From contig NZ_LAVA02000097.1 in the NCBI RefSeq assembly GCF_000974985.2, forward strand, positions 124,001 through 188,000: DNA of 64,000 nucleotides, given 5' to 3'. The position numbers and the translations under genes were made by a program. Below are positions 16,807 to 29,312 of the stretch, one piece after another. This DNA is from Streptomyces mangrovisoli. GTDB lineage: Bacteria > Actinomycetota > Actinomycetes > Streptomycetales > Streptomycetaceae. Each line of letters starts with the position of its first letter. Position 1 is the first letter of the stretch. The notes under the pieces are model-generated. The model was not told the origin of the DNA, searched no databases, and worked only from the letters and a program-made list of their open reading frames with translations.

Positions 16807-18054
16807 ATGCCCCACGGCACGCCCCATCTCACGATCGTGGGCAGCGGCAACGCCCAGTACCGCCGCTACGCCCTGCAGTCCCTCGCCGAGCGGTACCGGC
16901 TGTCCGCCGTGCTGCCCGCCCCGCCGACCTGGCAGCTGCCCTACCTCGCCGACTGGCGGCAGGCCGACCCCGCCGACGAGGACGCGACGACGGCCGCGCT
17001 CGCCGATCTGACCGGGCCCGGCGCGGGGGTGCTCACCTGGGGCGAGACCGTCCTGGAGACCACCGCCCGCGCCGCCGAGAAGCTCTCCCTGCGCCACATG
17101 TCGGCCCGCTCGGCGGCCCGGTGCCGGGACAAGTACCTGACCAGGACACTGCTCGCGGAGGCCGGCGTCAGCGCCGTACGCCACGGCCTCGCGCGCACCG
17201 CCGAGGAGGCCCTCCGGATCGCCGATGCGATCGGCTACCCCGTCGTCCTCAAGCCCCGGGCCCAGGCCGGCAGCATCGGCGTCGTCCTCGCCACCGACGC
17301 CGAACAGGTGCGGGACGGCTTCGGGCCGGCGGCGGGCGCCGCCTACGGAAGCCTGCCCGCCGGCCTCGGCGTCCTCGTCGAGGAGTATCTGCCGGGTCCG
17401 GAGATCAGCGTCGACAGCGTGGTCCGCGACGGCGAGGCGACGCCGGTGCACGTGGCCCGCAAACGCCTCGGCTTCGCCCCGCACTTCGAGGAGATCGGCC
17501 ACCTGGTCACCGGCTGGACCCGCGAACCGTGGGCCGCCGAGGTCGCGGAACTCGTGGTCGAGGCACACCGGGTCCTCGGCATCGAGGTGGGCGTCACCCA
17601 CGCCGAGCTGCGGCTCACCCCGTCCGGTCCCCGGCTCGTCGAGCTCAACGGACGGCTCGGCGGCGACCTCATCCCGTACGCCTCCCGGCTCGCCACCGGC
17701 ATCGACCTGGTCGTCGCCGCCGCCGAACTGGCCCTGGGCCGCGTCCCCGACCTCACGCCGACCCGGCAGGGCTGCGCCGAGGTCCGCTTCCATTACCCGT
17801 CGCACGACGGGACGGTGCGCCGCGTCGGCGTGTACGAGACCGTGTCGGTCCCCGGCATCGCGCACGCCGACGTGCTGGCCGAGCCGGGCACCCGCCTGCT
17901 GCTGCCGCCCCGGCAGGTGATCCCGCGGCTCGCCGTGCTCGTCGCCACCGGCGCGGACGAGGACGCCTGCGGCCGGGCGCTGGACACCGCCCTCCCGCTG
18001 ATCGACACCGACGTCACCCCGCTCGACGAGGCGGACACCCATGCGGTGGCCTGA
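16807..18054 (+). CDS. ATP-grasp ligase (third), BacD-like
   Basis: 415 residues from ATG 16807, GGAGAGG upstream. Order of motifs: preATP domain HLTIVGSGNAQYRRYAL, DKYLTRTLLAEAGVSAVRHG (about 105-122), ATP-lysine YPVVLKPRAQAGSIGVVL (about 145), VEEYLPGPEISVDSVV (about 200), VTHAELRLTPSGPRLVELNGRLGGD (about 265, metal ligands Glu and Asn), and a C-terminal lid domain. This is the carboxylate-amine ligase architecture of L-amino-acid ligases and biotin-carboxylase relatives. Together with the genes at 6207 and 7695 it makes three ATP-grasp enzymes in one operon. It overlaps the MFS gene by 14 nt. Confidence 0.87.
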   Translation: MPHGTPHLTIVGSGNAQYRRYALQSLAERYRLSAVLPAPPTWQLPYLADWRQADPADEDATTAALADLTGPGAGVLTWGETVLETTARAAEKLSLRHMSARSAARCRDKYLTRTLLAEAGVSAVRHGLARTAEEALRIADAIGYPVVLKPRAQAGSIGVVLATDAEQVRDGFGPAAGAAYGSLPAGLGVLVEEYLPGPEISVDSVVRDGEATPVHVARKRLGFAPHFEEIGHLVTGWTREPWAAEVAELVVEAHRVLGIEVGVTHAELRLTPSGPRLVELNGRLGGDLIPYASRLATGIDLVVAAAELALGRVPDLTPTRQGCAEVRFHYPSHDGTVRRVGVYETVSVPGIAHADVLAEPGTRLLLPPRQVIPRLAVLVATGADEDACGRALDTALPLIDTDVTPLDEADTHAVA

Positions 18055-19282
18055 CTTCCGGCGTCCCGTCGACACCCTGATCGGGGCGCACGGCCTGTCG
18101 TCCTTCTGCCTCGGGCTCGCCATGCCCTACACCGCCATCTACCTCGCCGGCCGGCCGGGCGTGGGCACGGCAGGTGTGGCGGTGTTCTTCGCGTGCAGCG
18201 GCGGCGCCAACCTCGCGGTCGCGCTGCTGCTGTCCACCGGCGCGCTGAGACTGGGCCGGATCCCCCTCGGCATCCTGGGCACCCTGCTGTGGCTCACGGG
18301 GTACCTCACCGTGCCCGCGGTCGGCGCCATGCCCACGGCGATCGCGGCCGGCATGGCGGTCGGCGCGGGGCAGGGCGGGTTCATGGCCGCGATCATCCCG
18401 CTGATCAACGGGCTGATCACGCCGGAGGAACGCCGCCAGGTCTTCGCCCGCCGCTACGCCGTGCTCAACGCGACACTCGCCGCGGGCTCGCTGCTGTCCG
18501 GGCTGCTGACCCTGGTGCTGCCCCGCACGATCATCCCGTACTTCTTCCTGACGAACGCCGTGGGAATCCTGCCGCTCACCGTGGCGATCTGGCTGGTGCG
18601 CCGCCATGTCGCCGGACCGGAGGCGAGCGAGGACGAGGACCCGGCCGAGCCGCCGCTGCCGCTGCTCGGGCTGTGGAAGGTGATGCTGCCGGTCGCGCTG
18701 TTCCAGCTCACGGCCGCCCTGTTCGCCTTCAGCCAGTTCGACGCCACCGCCCCGCTGGTGAGCACCCGGTTGATGCACATGCCGCTGTTCATGGTGTCGC
18801 TGATGCTCTTCGTGGACGTCATCGTCGTCGTCATCGGCCAGCGGCCGATGACCCGCCGCCTGGAGAACCTGCCCGAGACGGCCGGACTGCGCATCGCGGT
18901 CACCCTGTGGGTGGCGGGCTACGTCGTCGCCGGCCTGCTCGCCTTCGCGCCGACCGGTGCGCGCATGGCGGGACTCGTCCTGTACGTCGTGCTGTTCGGG
19001 CTCGGCGAGTGCGCCTACTCGTGCTCGTTCCACCCCTGGCTGATCTCCATGGTGCCCGACCGCGAACTCACCAAGGCCAACGCGACGGTGAACTCCATGA
19101 TGGGCGCCGGCAAGTTCGCCGGACCCTCCATCGGCGTCGGGTTCGCAGCGACCGGCAACGCCACCGTCGTCTGGCTCGGACTCGCCGCGAGCTGCACCGC
19201 CCTGACCGCCCTGACCGGCCTGCTGACCAGCCGCAGGCAGCGGCGGGCGATCCCTGTGCCCGCCCAACACACCAATGCCTGA
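18041..19282 (+). CDS. MFS transporter of the cluster
   Basis: 413 residues with about twelve hydrophobic segments, start overlapping the ATP-grasp stop by 14 nt. IPLGILGTLLWLTGYLT, the basic loop between the halves (LVRRHVAGPEASEDEDPAEP, unusually acidic), and GLGECAYSCSFHPWLISM near the C-terminus are visible. It belongs to the drug/proton antiporter side of the MFS by general layout. Being buried in the operon and coupled to the enzymes, it is the best candidate for export of the product or self-resistance. Confidence 0.87.
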   Translation: MRWPDFRRPVDTLIGAHGLSSFCLGLAMPYTAIYLAGRPGVGTAGVAVFFACSGGANLAVALLLSTGALRLGRIPLGILGTLLWLTGYLTVPAVGAMPTAIAAGMAVGAGQGGFMAAIIPLINGLITPEERRQVFARRYAVLNATLAAGSLLSGLLTLVLPRTIIPYFFLTNAVGILPLTVAIWLVRRHVAGPEASEDEDPAEPPLPLLGLWKVMLPVALFQLTAALFAFSQFDATAPLVSTRLMHMPLFMVSLMLFVDVIVVVIGQRPMTRRLENLPETAGLRIAVTLWVAGYVVAGLLAFAPTGARMAGLVLYVVLFGLGECAYSCSFHPWLISMVPDRELTKANATVNSMMGAGKFAGPSIGVGFAATGNATVVWLGLAASCTALTALTGLLTSRRQRRAIPVPAQHTNA

Positions 19283-19301
19283 CGAAAAGTGAGGGGATGT
19301 C

Positions 19302-23734
<4,433 letters not shown>

Positions 23735-23735
<1 letters not shown>

Positions 23736-24076
23736 TGACCCACGTCAACGACACGGCCGCGCACCCCGCACACGACACTGCCTCGCACCGCACTCCCGTG
23801 AACGACCCGGCCGCGCGCCCCACCCACGCCGCCGTCAGGGCCTGGATCGTCGGTCTGCTCGCGGAGATCCTCGACGTGGCCCCGGACCGGATCGACCCGG
23901 ACACCCCGCTGGACCTGCTGGGCGTCGACTCGGCCACCACGCTCGTCATCTGTGCCGGGGCCCGCGACGAACTGGGCCTGCCGCTGCGCCCCAAAGAGGT
24001 GTTCGAGCACTTCACGGCCGACGCCCTGGCCCGCCACCTCACCGCACCGCTCCCGGCGGAAGCGGGCAGCCGGTGA
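23735..24076 (+). CDS. Free-standing acyl/peptidyl carrier protein
   Basis: About 113 residues. ATG 23735 shares its first base with the NRPS stop and has GGAGGAG 5 nt upstream (GTG 23732 is possible). After a 30-residue His/Thr/Pro-rich leader, the carrier fold appears: VRAWIVGLLAEILDVAPDRI, DTPLDLLGVDSATTLVI with the phosphopantetheine-accepting Ser in GVDS, and VFEHFTADALARHL. It may carry the aryl starter for the Cy domain, since no other loading carrier exists in the window, or carry an acyl group made by another cluster enzyme. Confidence 0.87.
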
Positions 24077-24888
24077 GCGCCGTCCTCTCGCCTCGCTGGC
24101 TGGTCAGCGGGCCGCCCGGGACGGCCCGCCTCCAGCTGTACTGCTTCGCCCACGGAGGGGGCTCCGCCGCGGAGTACCTGCGCTGGACGCGGGGTCTCGG
24201 CCAGGTGCGCACGCACGCCGTCCAGCTGCCGGGCCGCGGCCCGCGCCTCGCCGAACCGCCGCTCACCTCCATGCGGCGGCTGGTCGAGGCCTTCCTCGCC
24301 GAAGTGCCCCCCGCCGAGGGTCCGTTCGCGTTCTTCGGGCACAGCCTGGGCGCGCTCGTTTCGTACGAGATCACCCGGGCCCTCGTGGCGGAGGGGCGCC
24401 CGCTCCCCGCGCACCTGGTCGTCTCCGCCCACCCCGCCCCGCATCTGCCGCGCCGGGCCGGCCAGGTGCACCGGCTGCCCGACGACCGGCTGCTCGACAC
24501 GGTCGCCGGGGCGCACGGCGGCATCCCCGACGAGGTGCTGGCCTCGCCCGAGCTGCGGGGGATGGCCGCCGCCGCGCTGCGCGCCGACTACCAGGTGCTG
24601 GAGACCTACACCTGGCGTCCGGCCGCACCGCTCCCCGTGCCGGTCACGGTGTTCGGCGGGGAGGAGGACGCGGTGACCTCCGGAGAGCTGGAGGCATGGC
24701 GGGAGCACACCACGGAGCGGGCCACCGTACGGCGGTTTCCCGGCGGCCACTTCTATCTGCGCGAGCGGCCCGCGCATGTGCTGCGGGCGCTGGCCGCGGC
24801 CCTGGGCTCAACGAGCGCCTCGGGCACATCGGGCGTGTCGGGTGGAGCAGGCGCGTCGGGCGGGGCGGACCGGAGCGGCCCGTGCTGA
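24073..24888 (+). CDS. Thioesterase (alpha/beta-hydrolase, type II TE-like)
   Basis: 271 residues from GTG 24073, overlapping the carrier-protein stop. LYCFAHGGGSAAEYLRW gives the oxyanion loop, FFGHSLGALVSYEI the nucleophile elbow with Ser91, and RRFPGGHFYLRE the catalytic His near residue 220. This is the type II thioesterase family (GrsT/RifR-like) that removes misprimed acyl groups. Because the NRPS has no integral TE or reductase, this enzyme may also release the product. The C-terminal 30 residues are a low-complexity Gly/Ser/Ala tail. Confidence 0.9.
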   Translation: MSAVLSPRWLVSGPPGTARLQLYCFAHGGGSAAEYLRWTRGLGQVRTHAVQLPGRGPRLAEPPLTSMRRLVEAFLAEVPPAEGPFAFFGHSLGALVSYEITRALVAEGRPLPAHLVVSAHPAPHLPRRAGQVHRLPDDRLLDTVAGAHGGIPDEVLASPELRGMAAAALRADYQVLETYTWRPAAPLPVPVTVFGGEEDAVTSGELEAWREHTTERATVRRFPGGHFYLRERPAHVLRALAAALGSTSASGTSGVSGGAGASGGADRSGPC

Positions 24889-25502
24889 CCTTCGCCGGCG
24901 CCTCACTGGTGCTCATCATGATCCCGGGCCCCGATCAGGCCCTGATCACCAGGAACTCGCTCGCGGGCGGACGCCGGGCCGGGCTGCTCACCATGGTCGG
25001 CGGGATGCTCGGACTCAGCGTCCACGTCTCGGCGGCCGCGCTCGGCATCTCGGCGGTACTGCTCGCCTCGGCGACCGCCTTCACCGTGCTCAAGGCGGTG
25101 GGGGCGGCCTACCTGGTGTGGATGGGCGTCGCGACCCTGCGCGGCGCCGGGCGCACCCTGCGGGAGCGGCCCGGCGAGGACGAGGCGGGCGCGCCCGCGC
25201 GCCCGCAGGGCAGGCACCTCAGGTACGGCTTCCTGTCCAACGCGCTCAATCCGAAGGTGGCTCTCTTCTTCGTCACCTTCCTGCCGCAGTTCCTGCCCAC
25301 CCGCGGCAGTGTGCTGCCCAGGGCGCTGCTGCTGTCCCTGCTGTTCGCCGTGTTGTACGTGCTCTGGTTCAGCCTGTACGTGTGCACGGTGGACCGGCTC
25401 GGCAGGTGGCTGCGCCGGCCGCGGGTGCGCGGCCGGATCGAGCAGGTCACCGGACTCCTGCTGATCGGCTTCGCGGCCCGGCTGGCGCTCCAGCCGTCAT
25501 GA
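24882..25502 (+). CDS. LysE/RhtB-family exporter
   Basis: 206 residues from GTG 24882, overlapping the thioesterase stop by 7 nt. Five to six hydrophobic segments, with the family's N-terminal IMIPGPDQALITRNSLAGGRRAG and mid-protein SNALNPKVALFFVTFLPQF. RhtB-type proteins export amino acids such as homoserine, threonine or cysteine derivatives. Here, as the last gene of the cluster, it may export the product or a Cys/Trp-derived by-product. Its 3' end overlaps the convergent MarR gene by 6 nt. Confidence 0.9.
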   Translation: MLTFAGASLVLIMIPGPDQALITRNSLAGGRRAGLLTMVGGMLGLSVHVSAAALGISAVLLASATAFTVLKAVGAAYLVWMGVATLRGAGRTLRERPGEDEAGAPARPQGRHLRYGFLSNALNPKVALFFVTFLPQFLPTRGSVLPRALLLSLLFAVLYVLWFSLYVCTVDRLGRWLRRPRVRGRIEQVTGLLLIGFAARLALQPS

Positions 25503-25976
25503 CCGGCCGCTGTCGCCGCTGCGCTTGAGGTGGTCCACGACGTGTTCGCCGATCTCGGCGAACACGTCGATCTGCTCGGACGTCAGCAGGTCGACGAAGT
25601 AACGGCGCACCGATTCGACGTGCAGGGGCGCCGCCTTCTCTATGGTCTGCTGGCCCTCGTCGGTGAGGGTGACGACGGCGCCCCGGCCGTCGGTCGCGCA
25701 CTCCTCGCGCGCGACCAGGCCCCGCTGTTCCATCCGGCCCAGGTGGTGGGAGAGGCGGCTGCGCGACCAGAGCATGCGGGCGGCCAGTTCGCTGACCCGG
25801 CGCCGGTGGTCGGGGCTGCTGGCGAGGCTCGACAGCACGTCGTAGTCCGGTTCGGACAGCCCGCTGTCGCGGCTCAGGTCGCGGGCGAGCTGGGCGTTCA
25901 GCAACAGGAACATCCGGCGGTACGCCTGCCACGCGCGTTGTTCGCGATCTGTCAACCAGCGGGGCTCATCGTTCAC
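25497..25976 (-). CDS. MarR-family transcriptional regulator
   Basis: 159 residues from GTG 25976. Winged helix: LSEPDYDVLSSLASSPDHRRRVSELAARMLWSRSRLSHHLGRMEQRGLVAREE(C) then DGRGAVVTLTDEGQQTI, the usual MarR pattern, with a single Cys in the wing (EECATDGRGA). A TAGGCT box (25988-25983) ends 6 nt before the start and GTGATA lies 17 nt further up, so the transcript is probably leaderless. The gene is convergent with the cluster and divergent from the FMN reductase, whose promoter shares an operator-like palindrome with it. Control of the reductase and of itself is likely; control of the cluster is possible but unproven. Confidence 0.9.
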   Translation of the reverse strand: MNDEPRWLTDREQRAWQAYRRMFLLLNAQLARDLSRDSGLSEPDYDVLSSLASSPDHRRRVSELAARMLWSRSRLSHHLGRMEQRGLVAREECATDGRGAVVTLTDEGQQTIEKAAPLHVESVRRYFVDLLTSEQIDVFAEIGEHVVDHLKRSGDSGRS

Positions 25977-25999
25977 AGCCGCAGCCTACCCCTGCTTGG

Positions 26000-26045
26000 T
26001 TGACGTATCACTCGCCTGCCCCTAGCGTACTAGGTGACATGTCAA
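26000..26045. promoter_or_regulatory. Divergent promoters with two MarR-type operator candidates
   Basis: Rightward promoter: TTGACG (26000-26005), 17-nt spacer, TAGCGT (26023-26028). Leftward promoter of the MarR gene: GTGATA (26011-26006), 17-nt spacer, TAGGCT (25988-25983). A TGACGTATCA element (26001-26010) covers both -35 boxes, and a perfect 10-bp palindrome TGACATGTCA (26035-26044) sits at the expected rightward start of transcription. The two share the frame TGAC-N3-TCA. A repressor bound at both would close both genes. Confidence 0.6.
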
Positions 26046-26169
26046 TCATCTGGTGCAGGGTCCCGGGGTACCTCCCCGACCGGCCGGCACCGTTCCCGTG
26101 CCCGGCCCGGGTCCGTCACATCCCCCGCACGGACCCGGGCCGTCCCCCTCGGACGAAGGAAGCCGGACC

Positions 26170-26742
26170 GTGCCCCGTCTGTACGTCATTTCCGCCAGCA
26201 CCCGCCCCACGTCGGTCGGCCGAGGGCTCGCGCGCTGGATCAGCGAACTCGCGGCGGAGCAGGACGCATTCGACACCGGACTGCTCGACCTGGGCGAGAT
26301 CGCGCTGCCGTTCATGGACGAGCCCGAGCACCCGGAAGCGGGCGTCTACCGCCACCAGCACACGAAGGACTGGAGCGCGACGATCGCCGCCGGCGACTGC
26401 TTCGTCTTCGTCATGCCGATGTACAACGGCGGCTTCAGCGCCCCGCTGAAGAACGCGATCGACTACCTGTACCAGGAGTGGCAGAACAAGCCCGTGGGGC
26501 TCGTCAGTTACAGCGCGGGCAAGACCGGCGGCGCCCCCGCGATCGAGATGATCCGGCCCGTGCTCGGCCGGGTCGGCCTGCGCCCCGCCGCGCGGACCCT
26601 GTCCGTCCCTGCCATCGATGCGTACGTCGACGAGCAGGGCCGCTTCACCGCCACGCCCGAGCTGCGGGCCCAGGCGCGGGCGGTCCTCGACGCGGTGGCG
26701 GACCTGGCCGTGGCCCCCGAGGTGGAGCACGCCTCGGCCTGA
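26170..26742 (+). CDS. NADPH-dependent FMN reductase family (flavodoxin-like quinone/azo reductase)
   Basis: 190 residues from GTG 26170, GAAGGA upstream. LYVISASTRPTSVGRGLARWI is the FMN phosphate-binding loop of the NADPH-dependent FMN reductase family, MPMYNGGFSAPLKNAIDYLYQEW the FMN ring and dimer motif, and YSAGKTGGAPAIEMIRPVL the following conserved block. These enzymes reduce quinones, azo dyes or free flavin. The divergent MarR gene and the shared operator suggest induction by an electrophile or aromatic, as in other MarR/quinone-reductase pairs. It could also detoxify an aromatic of the neighbouring cluster, or supply reduced flavin; this is inference. Confidence 0.88.
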   Translation: MPRLYVISASTRPTSVGRGLARWISELAAEQDAFDTGLLDLGEIALPFMDEPEHPEAGVYRHQHTKDWSATIAAGDCFVFVMPMYNGGFSAPLKNAIDYLYQEWQNKPVGLVSYSAGKTGGAPAIEMIRPVLGRVGLRPAARTLSVPAIDAYVDEQGRFTATPELRAQARAVLDAVADLAVAPEVEHASA

Positions 26743-26743
26743 G

Positions 26744-26818
26744 CGGCCGCCCATGGGCGGCCGACCATGGGCGGGCGGCCGCGGACGGTTGGCCGCGGAC
26801 GGTTGGCCGCTGACGGGC
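26744..26818. repeat. GC-rich palindrome and 14-bp tandem repeat
   Basis: A perfect 20-bp palindrome centred on CCATGG (26744-26763) is followed by GGCCGCGGACGGTT repeated at 26777-26790 and 26791-26804, with a degenerate third copy at 26805-26818. It lies between the convergent FMN reductase and PHP-domain genes and may serve as a bidirectional transcription barrier. No U-tract is seen. Confidence 0.6.
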
Positions 26819-26842
26819 GGCCGCTCCGGTGCGCGGCGCGGA

Positions 26843-28468
26843 TCAGTGCCGCGCTGCGGCCAGGAAGATCGGGTTGGTCAGGGCCGCCATGGAGCCGAAC
26901 AGCAGCGCGTCGCCCATGGTGTTGCCCTGGCCCGGCGAGCCGTTCGCCATCAGGTGGCGCACCTCGGCGCGGACGTACGCGGCGAGGGAGGCGGTCGTCC
27001 GCCACACCACGCTGCCCTCGCCCCCGGCGTCGAGCGACTCCTGGTGCATCTGGCCCTCGTCCGTGAGGAAGCGGACGGTGCCGTTGGGCACACCCTTGAC
27101 GTCCAGCCGGACGTCCACCGGAGCGTCGGCCGGCACGGTCAGCTTCTCCCCGATGCCCGCCTGCCGCCCGTTCCCCGTGGCGGTGAACGTGAGCTGCACG
27201 GCCGAGGACTCCGCGAGGTAGCTGTGCCCGGCGCGGATGCCGTCCATGATCGCGTCGGTGCTCAGGTCGTCCGCGCGCACGACGTTGTGCGGCAGGCCGA
27301 TCACCTGCGGCTCGCTGTGGGCGTCGCTGTTGCCCATGGCGGGGATCCAGCGGCCGCCCGACCGGACGGCCTCACCGATCTTCTGGTCCCAGGTGCTGAC
27401 GGCGTGTTCGTCGTCGTAGGTCCACGGGCCGGTCCACACCTCGGTGGCGTCGGCGTCGTCGAAGCCGAACTTCCACTGGCAGGCGACGTAGGCGCAGTAC
27501 ATGTGCGCCGGCACCACGAGGCCGCCGCCGCGCCGGACCTGACGGGCGAACCGGGGGAACGCGTCGTCGCGCGTCCGGTAGCGCCAGTCGATCCAGTCGC
27601 CGGCGGGCAGGCCCAGCGCCAGCCAGTGCCCGTTGCGGGTGGTGACCTCCTCGCCGGTGACGATCAGCAGGTCCGCGCCGGCGTACTCGCCCCAGACGGC
27701 GTGTGCGGAGGAGGTGTTGTGGTCGGTGGAGACGATGAAGTCCAGACCGGCGGCCCGCGCCCCGGCCGCCACCTCGGACGGCTGGCGTCTGCCGTCGGAG
27801 TGCACCGTGTGCAGATGGCAGTCCCCGCGGTACCACGCGCGGCCACGCCCCTTGGCCCGTCGGGCCGGGTAGTGGCGGGGAGCGGCGGGCCCGTCGGGGC
27901 CGTAGGTCAGGGTGACCTGCACCTGATAGTTCAGACCCTGCGGTGCCACCTGGTAGGGACCGAGCACGACGTGCCAGGTTCCCTCGCCGACCGGGCCCGG
28001 CAGATAGCCGGGCGTGGCCTCGGAGTTGCCGATCTCGAACGCGGTACGGAAACCGCCGGACCAGCCGCGAAACCCCCGGCCGCCCAGCGCGGTCCCGCGC
28101 TCGTCGAAGACACCGATGTCGCAGGAGTTGCCGGGCGTTCCGGAGGGGACGGACGGCTTGTCGTAGGAGTACGACACGGAGATCTTCCGCACCCCTGGCG
28201 GTACTTCGACCGGCAGGTACACGAAGTCGGCGACGCCGGTGTCCAGATGTCCGCTGATCGTGCGCGTCTCCTCGCCCGACTGCGGCGGCGCGCCCTGGGC
28301 CGAGGCCTCGGCGCCCTGGGCGAAGGTGAGCGACTCGAGGGTGAGGGCCGCGGCACCGGCGGCCGCCACGGCCAGGAACCGCCGACGCCCCGGCGTGCCC
28401 TCCGGTCCGCCGTCCTGCTCGGGGTGGAGAACGTCCACCTCGTGTGCGCACTGCCCTTCACGACACAT
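26843..28468 (-). CDS. Tat-exported PHP-domain protein (CehA/McbA family metallohydrolase)
   Basis: 541 residues. Near the N-terminus GRRRFLAVAAAGAAALTL is a twin-arginine signal, so export of the folded protein is likely. A β-rich domain of about 170 residues follows (DTGVADFVYLPVEVPPG, WHVVLGPYQ), then the PHP metal site: GDCHLHTVHSDGRR (about residue 225), DFIVSTDHN (about 255), and VTGEE, PAHMYCAY, MGNSDAH further on. These are the metal ligands of the PHP phosphoesterase superfamily; the CehA/McbA subgroup contains carbaryl hydrolases and phosphoesterases. Its substrate is unknown. Located convergent with the reductase; no operon partner. Confidence 0.88.
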   Translation of the reverse strand: MCREGQCAHEVDVLHPEQDGGPEGTPGRRRFLAVAAAGAAALTLESLTFAQGAEASAQGAPPQSGEETRTISGHLDTGVADFVYLPVEVPPGVRKISVSYSYDKPSVPSGTPGNSCDIGVFDERGTALGGRGFRGWSGGFRTAFEIGNSEATPGYLPGPVGEGTWHVVLGPYQVAPQGLNYQVQVTLTYGPDGPAAPRHYPARRAKGRGRAWYRGDCHLHTVHSDGRRQPSEVAAGARAAGLDFIVSTDHNTSSAHAVWGEYAGADLLIVTGEEVTTRNGHWLALGLPAGDWIDWRYRTRDDAFPRFARQVRRGGGLVVPAHMYCAYVACQWKFGFDDADATEVWTGPWTYDDEHAVSTWDQKIGEAVRSGGRWIPAMGNSDAHSEPQVIGLPHNVVRADDLSTDAIMDGIRAGHSYLAESSAVQLTFTATGNGRQAGIGEKLTVPADAPVDVRLDVKGVPNGTVRFLTDEGQMHQESLDAGGEGSVVWRTTASLAAYVRAEVRHLMANGSPGQGNTMGDALLFGSMAALTNPIFLAAARH

Positions 28469-28658
28469 GTGCCCTCACAGTGGGGTGCTTTCGGTACACG
28501 ATGTGCCGCGACTTTTCAGGGGCGCCGTGAACGGTGTGTGAGCGGCGGGCGGCGTTCCCGGCAATTGTCGCTGGCGTGTCCATGCCGCTCACGGCACACC
28601 GCGCCTCCCCGACCTGCCTGTGCCGGTGCGCCGCTCCTGAGGACCCGGCGCCACCCCG

Positions 28659-29018
28659 TCAGGGCAGGATTCCGTGCAGCACTCCGCCCCACGCCTCCAT
28701 CGCCCTGCGCACTTCCTCACCGCTGGACGCGGCGACCGTCAGTGCCGCGAGGACGGATCTGACGAGTCCGCGGTTACGCCGCTCCGGAGGCGTCTGCGCG
28801 GCCTGTGCGAGATAGCCGACGTTGTCGAGGAGATCCGCGCGCTCGTCGTCGCCCAGGCCGCCCTGGTCCTGTACCGCCTGCCTCAACACCTGCAAGGCTT
28901 CGGCCAGTTGAGGGCTGCCCTGCTGGACGACGCCCGCGATCGTGGAGTTGATGTTCTCGATCTGCGTGGCGAACTGGCCGCCGATGAAGGTGCCGCCACT
29001 GATCGACACGTGGGACAC
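28659..29018 (-). CDS. Small conserved-looking hypothetical protein
   Basis: 119 residues from GTG 29018. The start MSHVSISGGTFIGGQFATQI resembles the short β-type N-termini of many actinomycete proteins linked to STAND or effector systems; the rest is α-helical (LAEALQVLRQAVQDQGGL, DLLDNVGYLAQAAQ, LVRSVLAALTVAASSGEEV, AMEAWGGVLHGIL). No recognised domain. There is no good Shine-Dalgarno and the start lies inside a longer ORF in another frame (28774-29202), which raises the possibility of one frameshifted gene. Confidence 0.6.
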   Translation of the reverse strand: MSHVSISGGTFIGGQFATQIENINSTIAGVVQQGSPQLAEALQVLRQAVQDQGGLGDDERADLLDNVGYLAQAAQTPPERRNRGLVRSVLAALTVAASSGEEVRRAMEAWGGVLHGILP

Positions 29019-29202
29019 GGGGGCCGCCCCTCAGGCCCCGCTCCCGGCTCCGCTCCCGCACCCAGGCCCTGCCGAGCCACGGGGTGAGCGTCTCGGCCAC
29101 GGCATCGGCCTGCCGAGCCTGCTCCGCGAGCAGCGGAAGCAACCGGCCGCGTGCCGCGTCGTCCTGACCCCGTATGACACGTCGTGCCGTCTCCCCGTCC
29201 AC
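28774..29202 (-). CDS. Hypothetical ORF, N-terminal part likely coding
   Basis: GTG 29202 has a GGAGG at 8-nt spacing. The first about 60 residues (VDGETARRVIRGQDDAARG, LLPLLAEQARQADAVAETL, PWLGRAWVRERSRERGLRG) look like real helical protein, whereas the remainder is Arg/Gly/His-rich and overlaps the more convincing protein at 28659-29018 in another frame. Either the two genes truly overlap, or a one-base shift near 29018-29030 has split one gene. The N-terminal 60 residues are the part I would keep. Confidence 0.35.
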   Translation of the reverse strand: MDGETARRVIRGQDDAARGRLLPLLAEQARQADAVAETLTPWLGRAWVRERSRERGLRGGPRVPRVDQWRHLHRRPVRHADREHQLHDRGRRPAGQPSTGRSLAGVEAGGTGPGRPGRRRARGSPRQRRLSRTGRADASGAA

Positions 29203-29278
29203 GGAGTCATCCTCCGCCGAACGGACAACGGTCACAAGGGCCCCACCCGTCGGCAGGTCGCCGCGCCTCGGGCGCGCC

Positions 29279-29305
29279 GCCTGACTGTCGGTCAGGCTTT
29301 AGGGT
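29279..29305 (+). promoter_or_regulatory. Leaderless promoter with inverted repeat
   Basis: GCCTGAC (29279-29285) and GTCAGGC (29291-29297) form a perfect 7-bp inverted repeat with a 5-nt centre. It lies directly before TAGGGT (29300-29305), which ends 7 nt before ATG 29313. The repeat occupies the spacer and would be well placed for a repressor. Confidence 0.5.
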
Positions 29306-29312
29306 CGGCCCC

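Noticed and set aside
26744..26818. Origin or attachment site from the palindrome and repeats
   Set aside because: No integrase, replication gene or tRNA is adjacent; position between convergent genes favours a transcription barrier.
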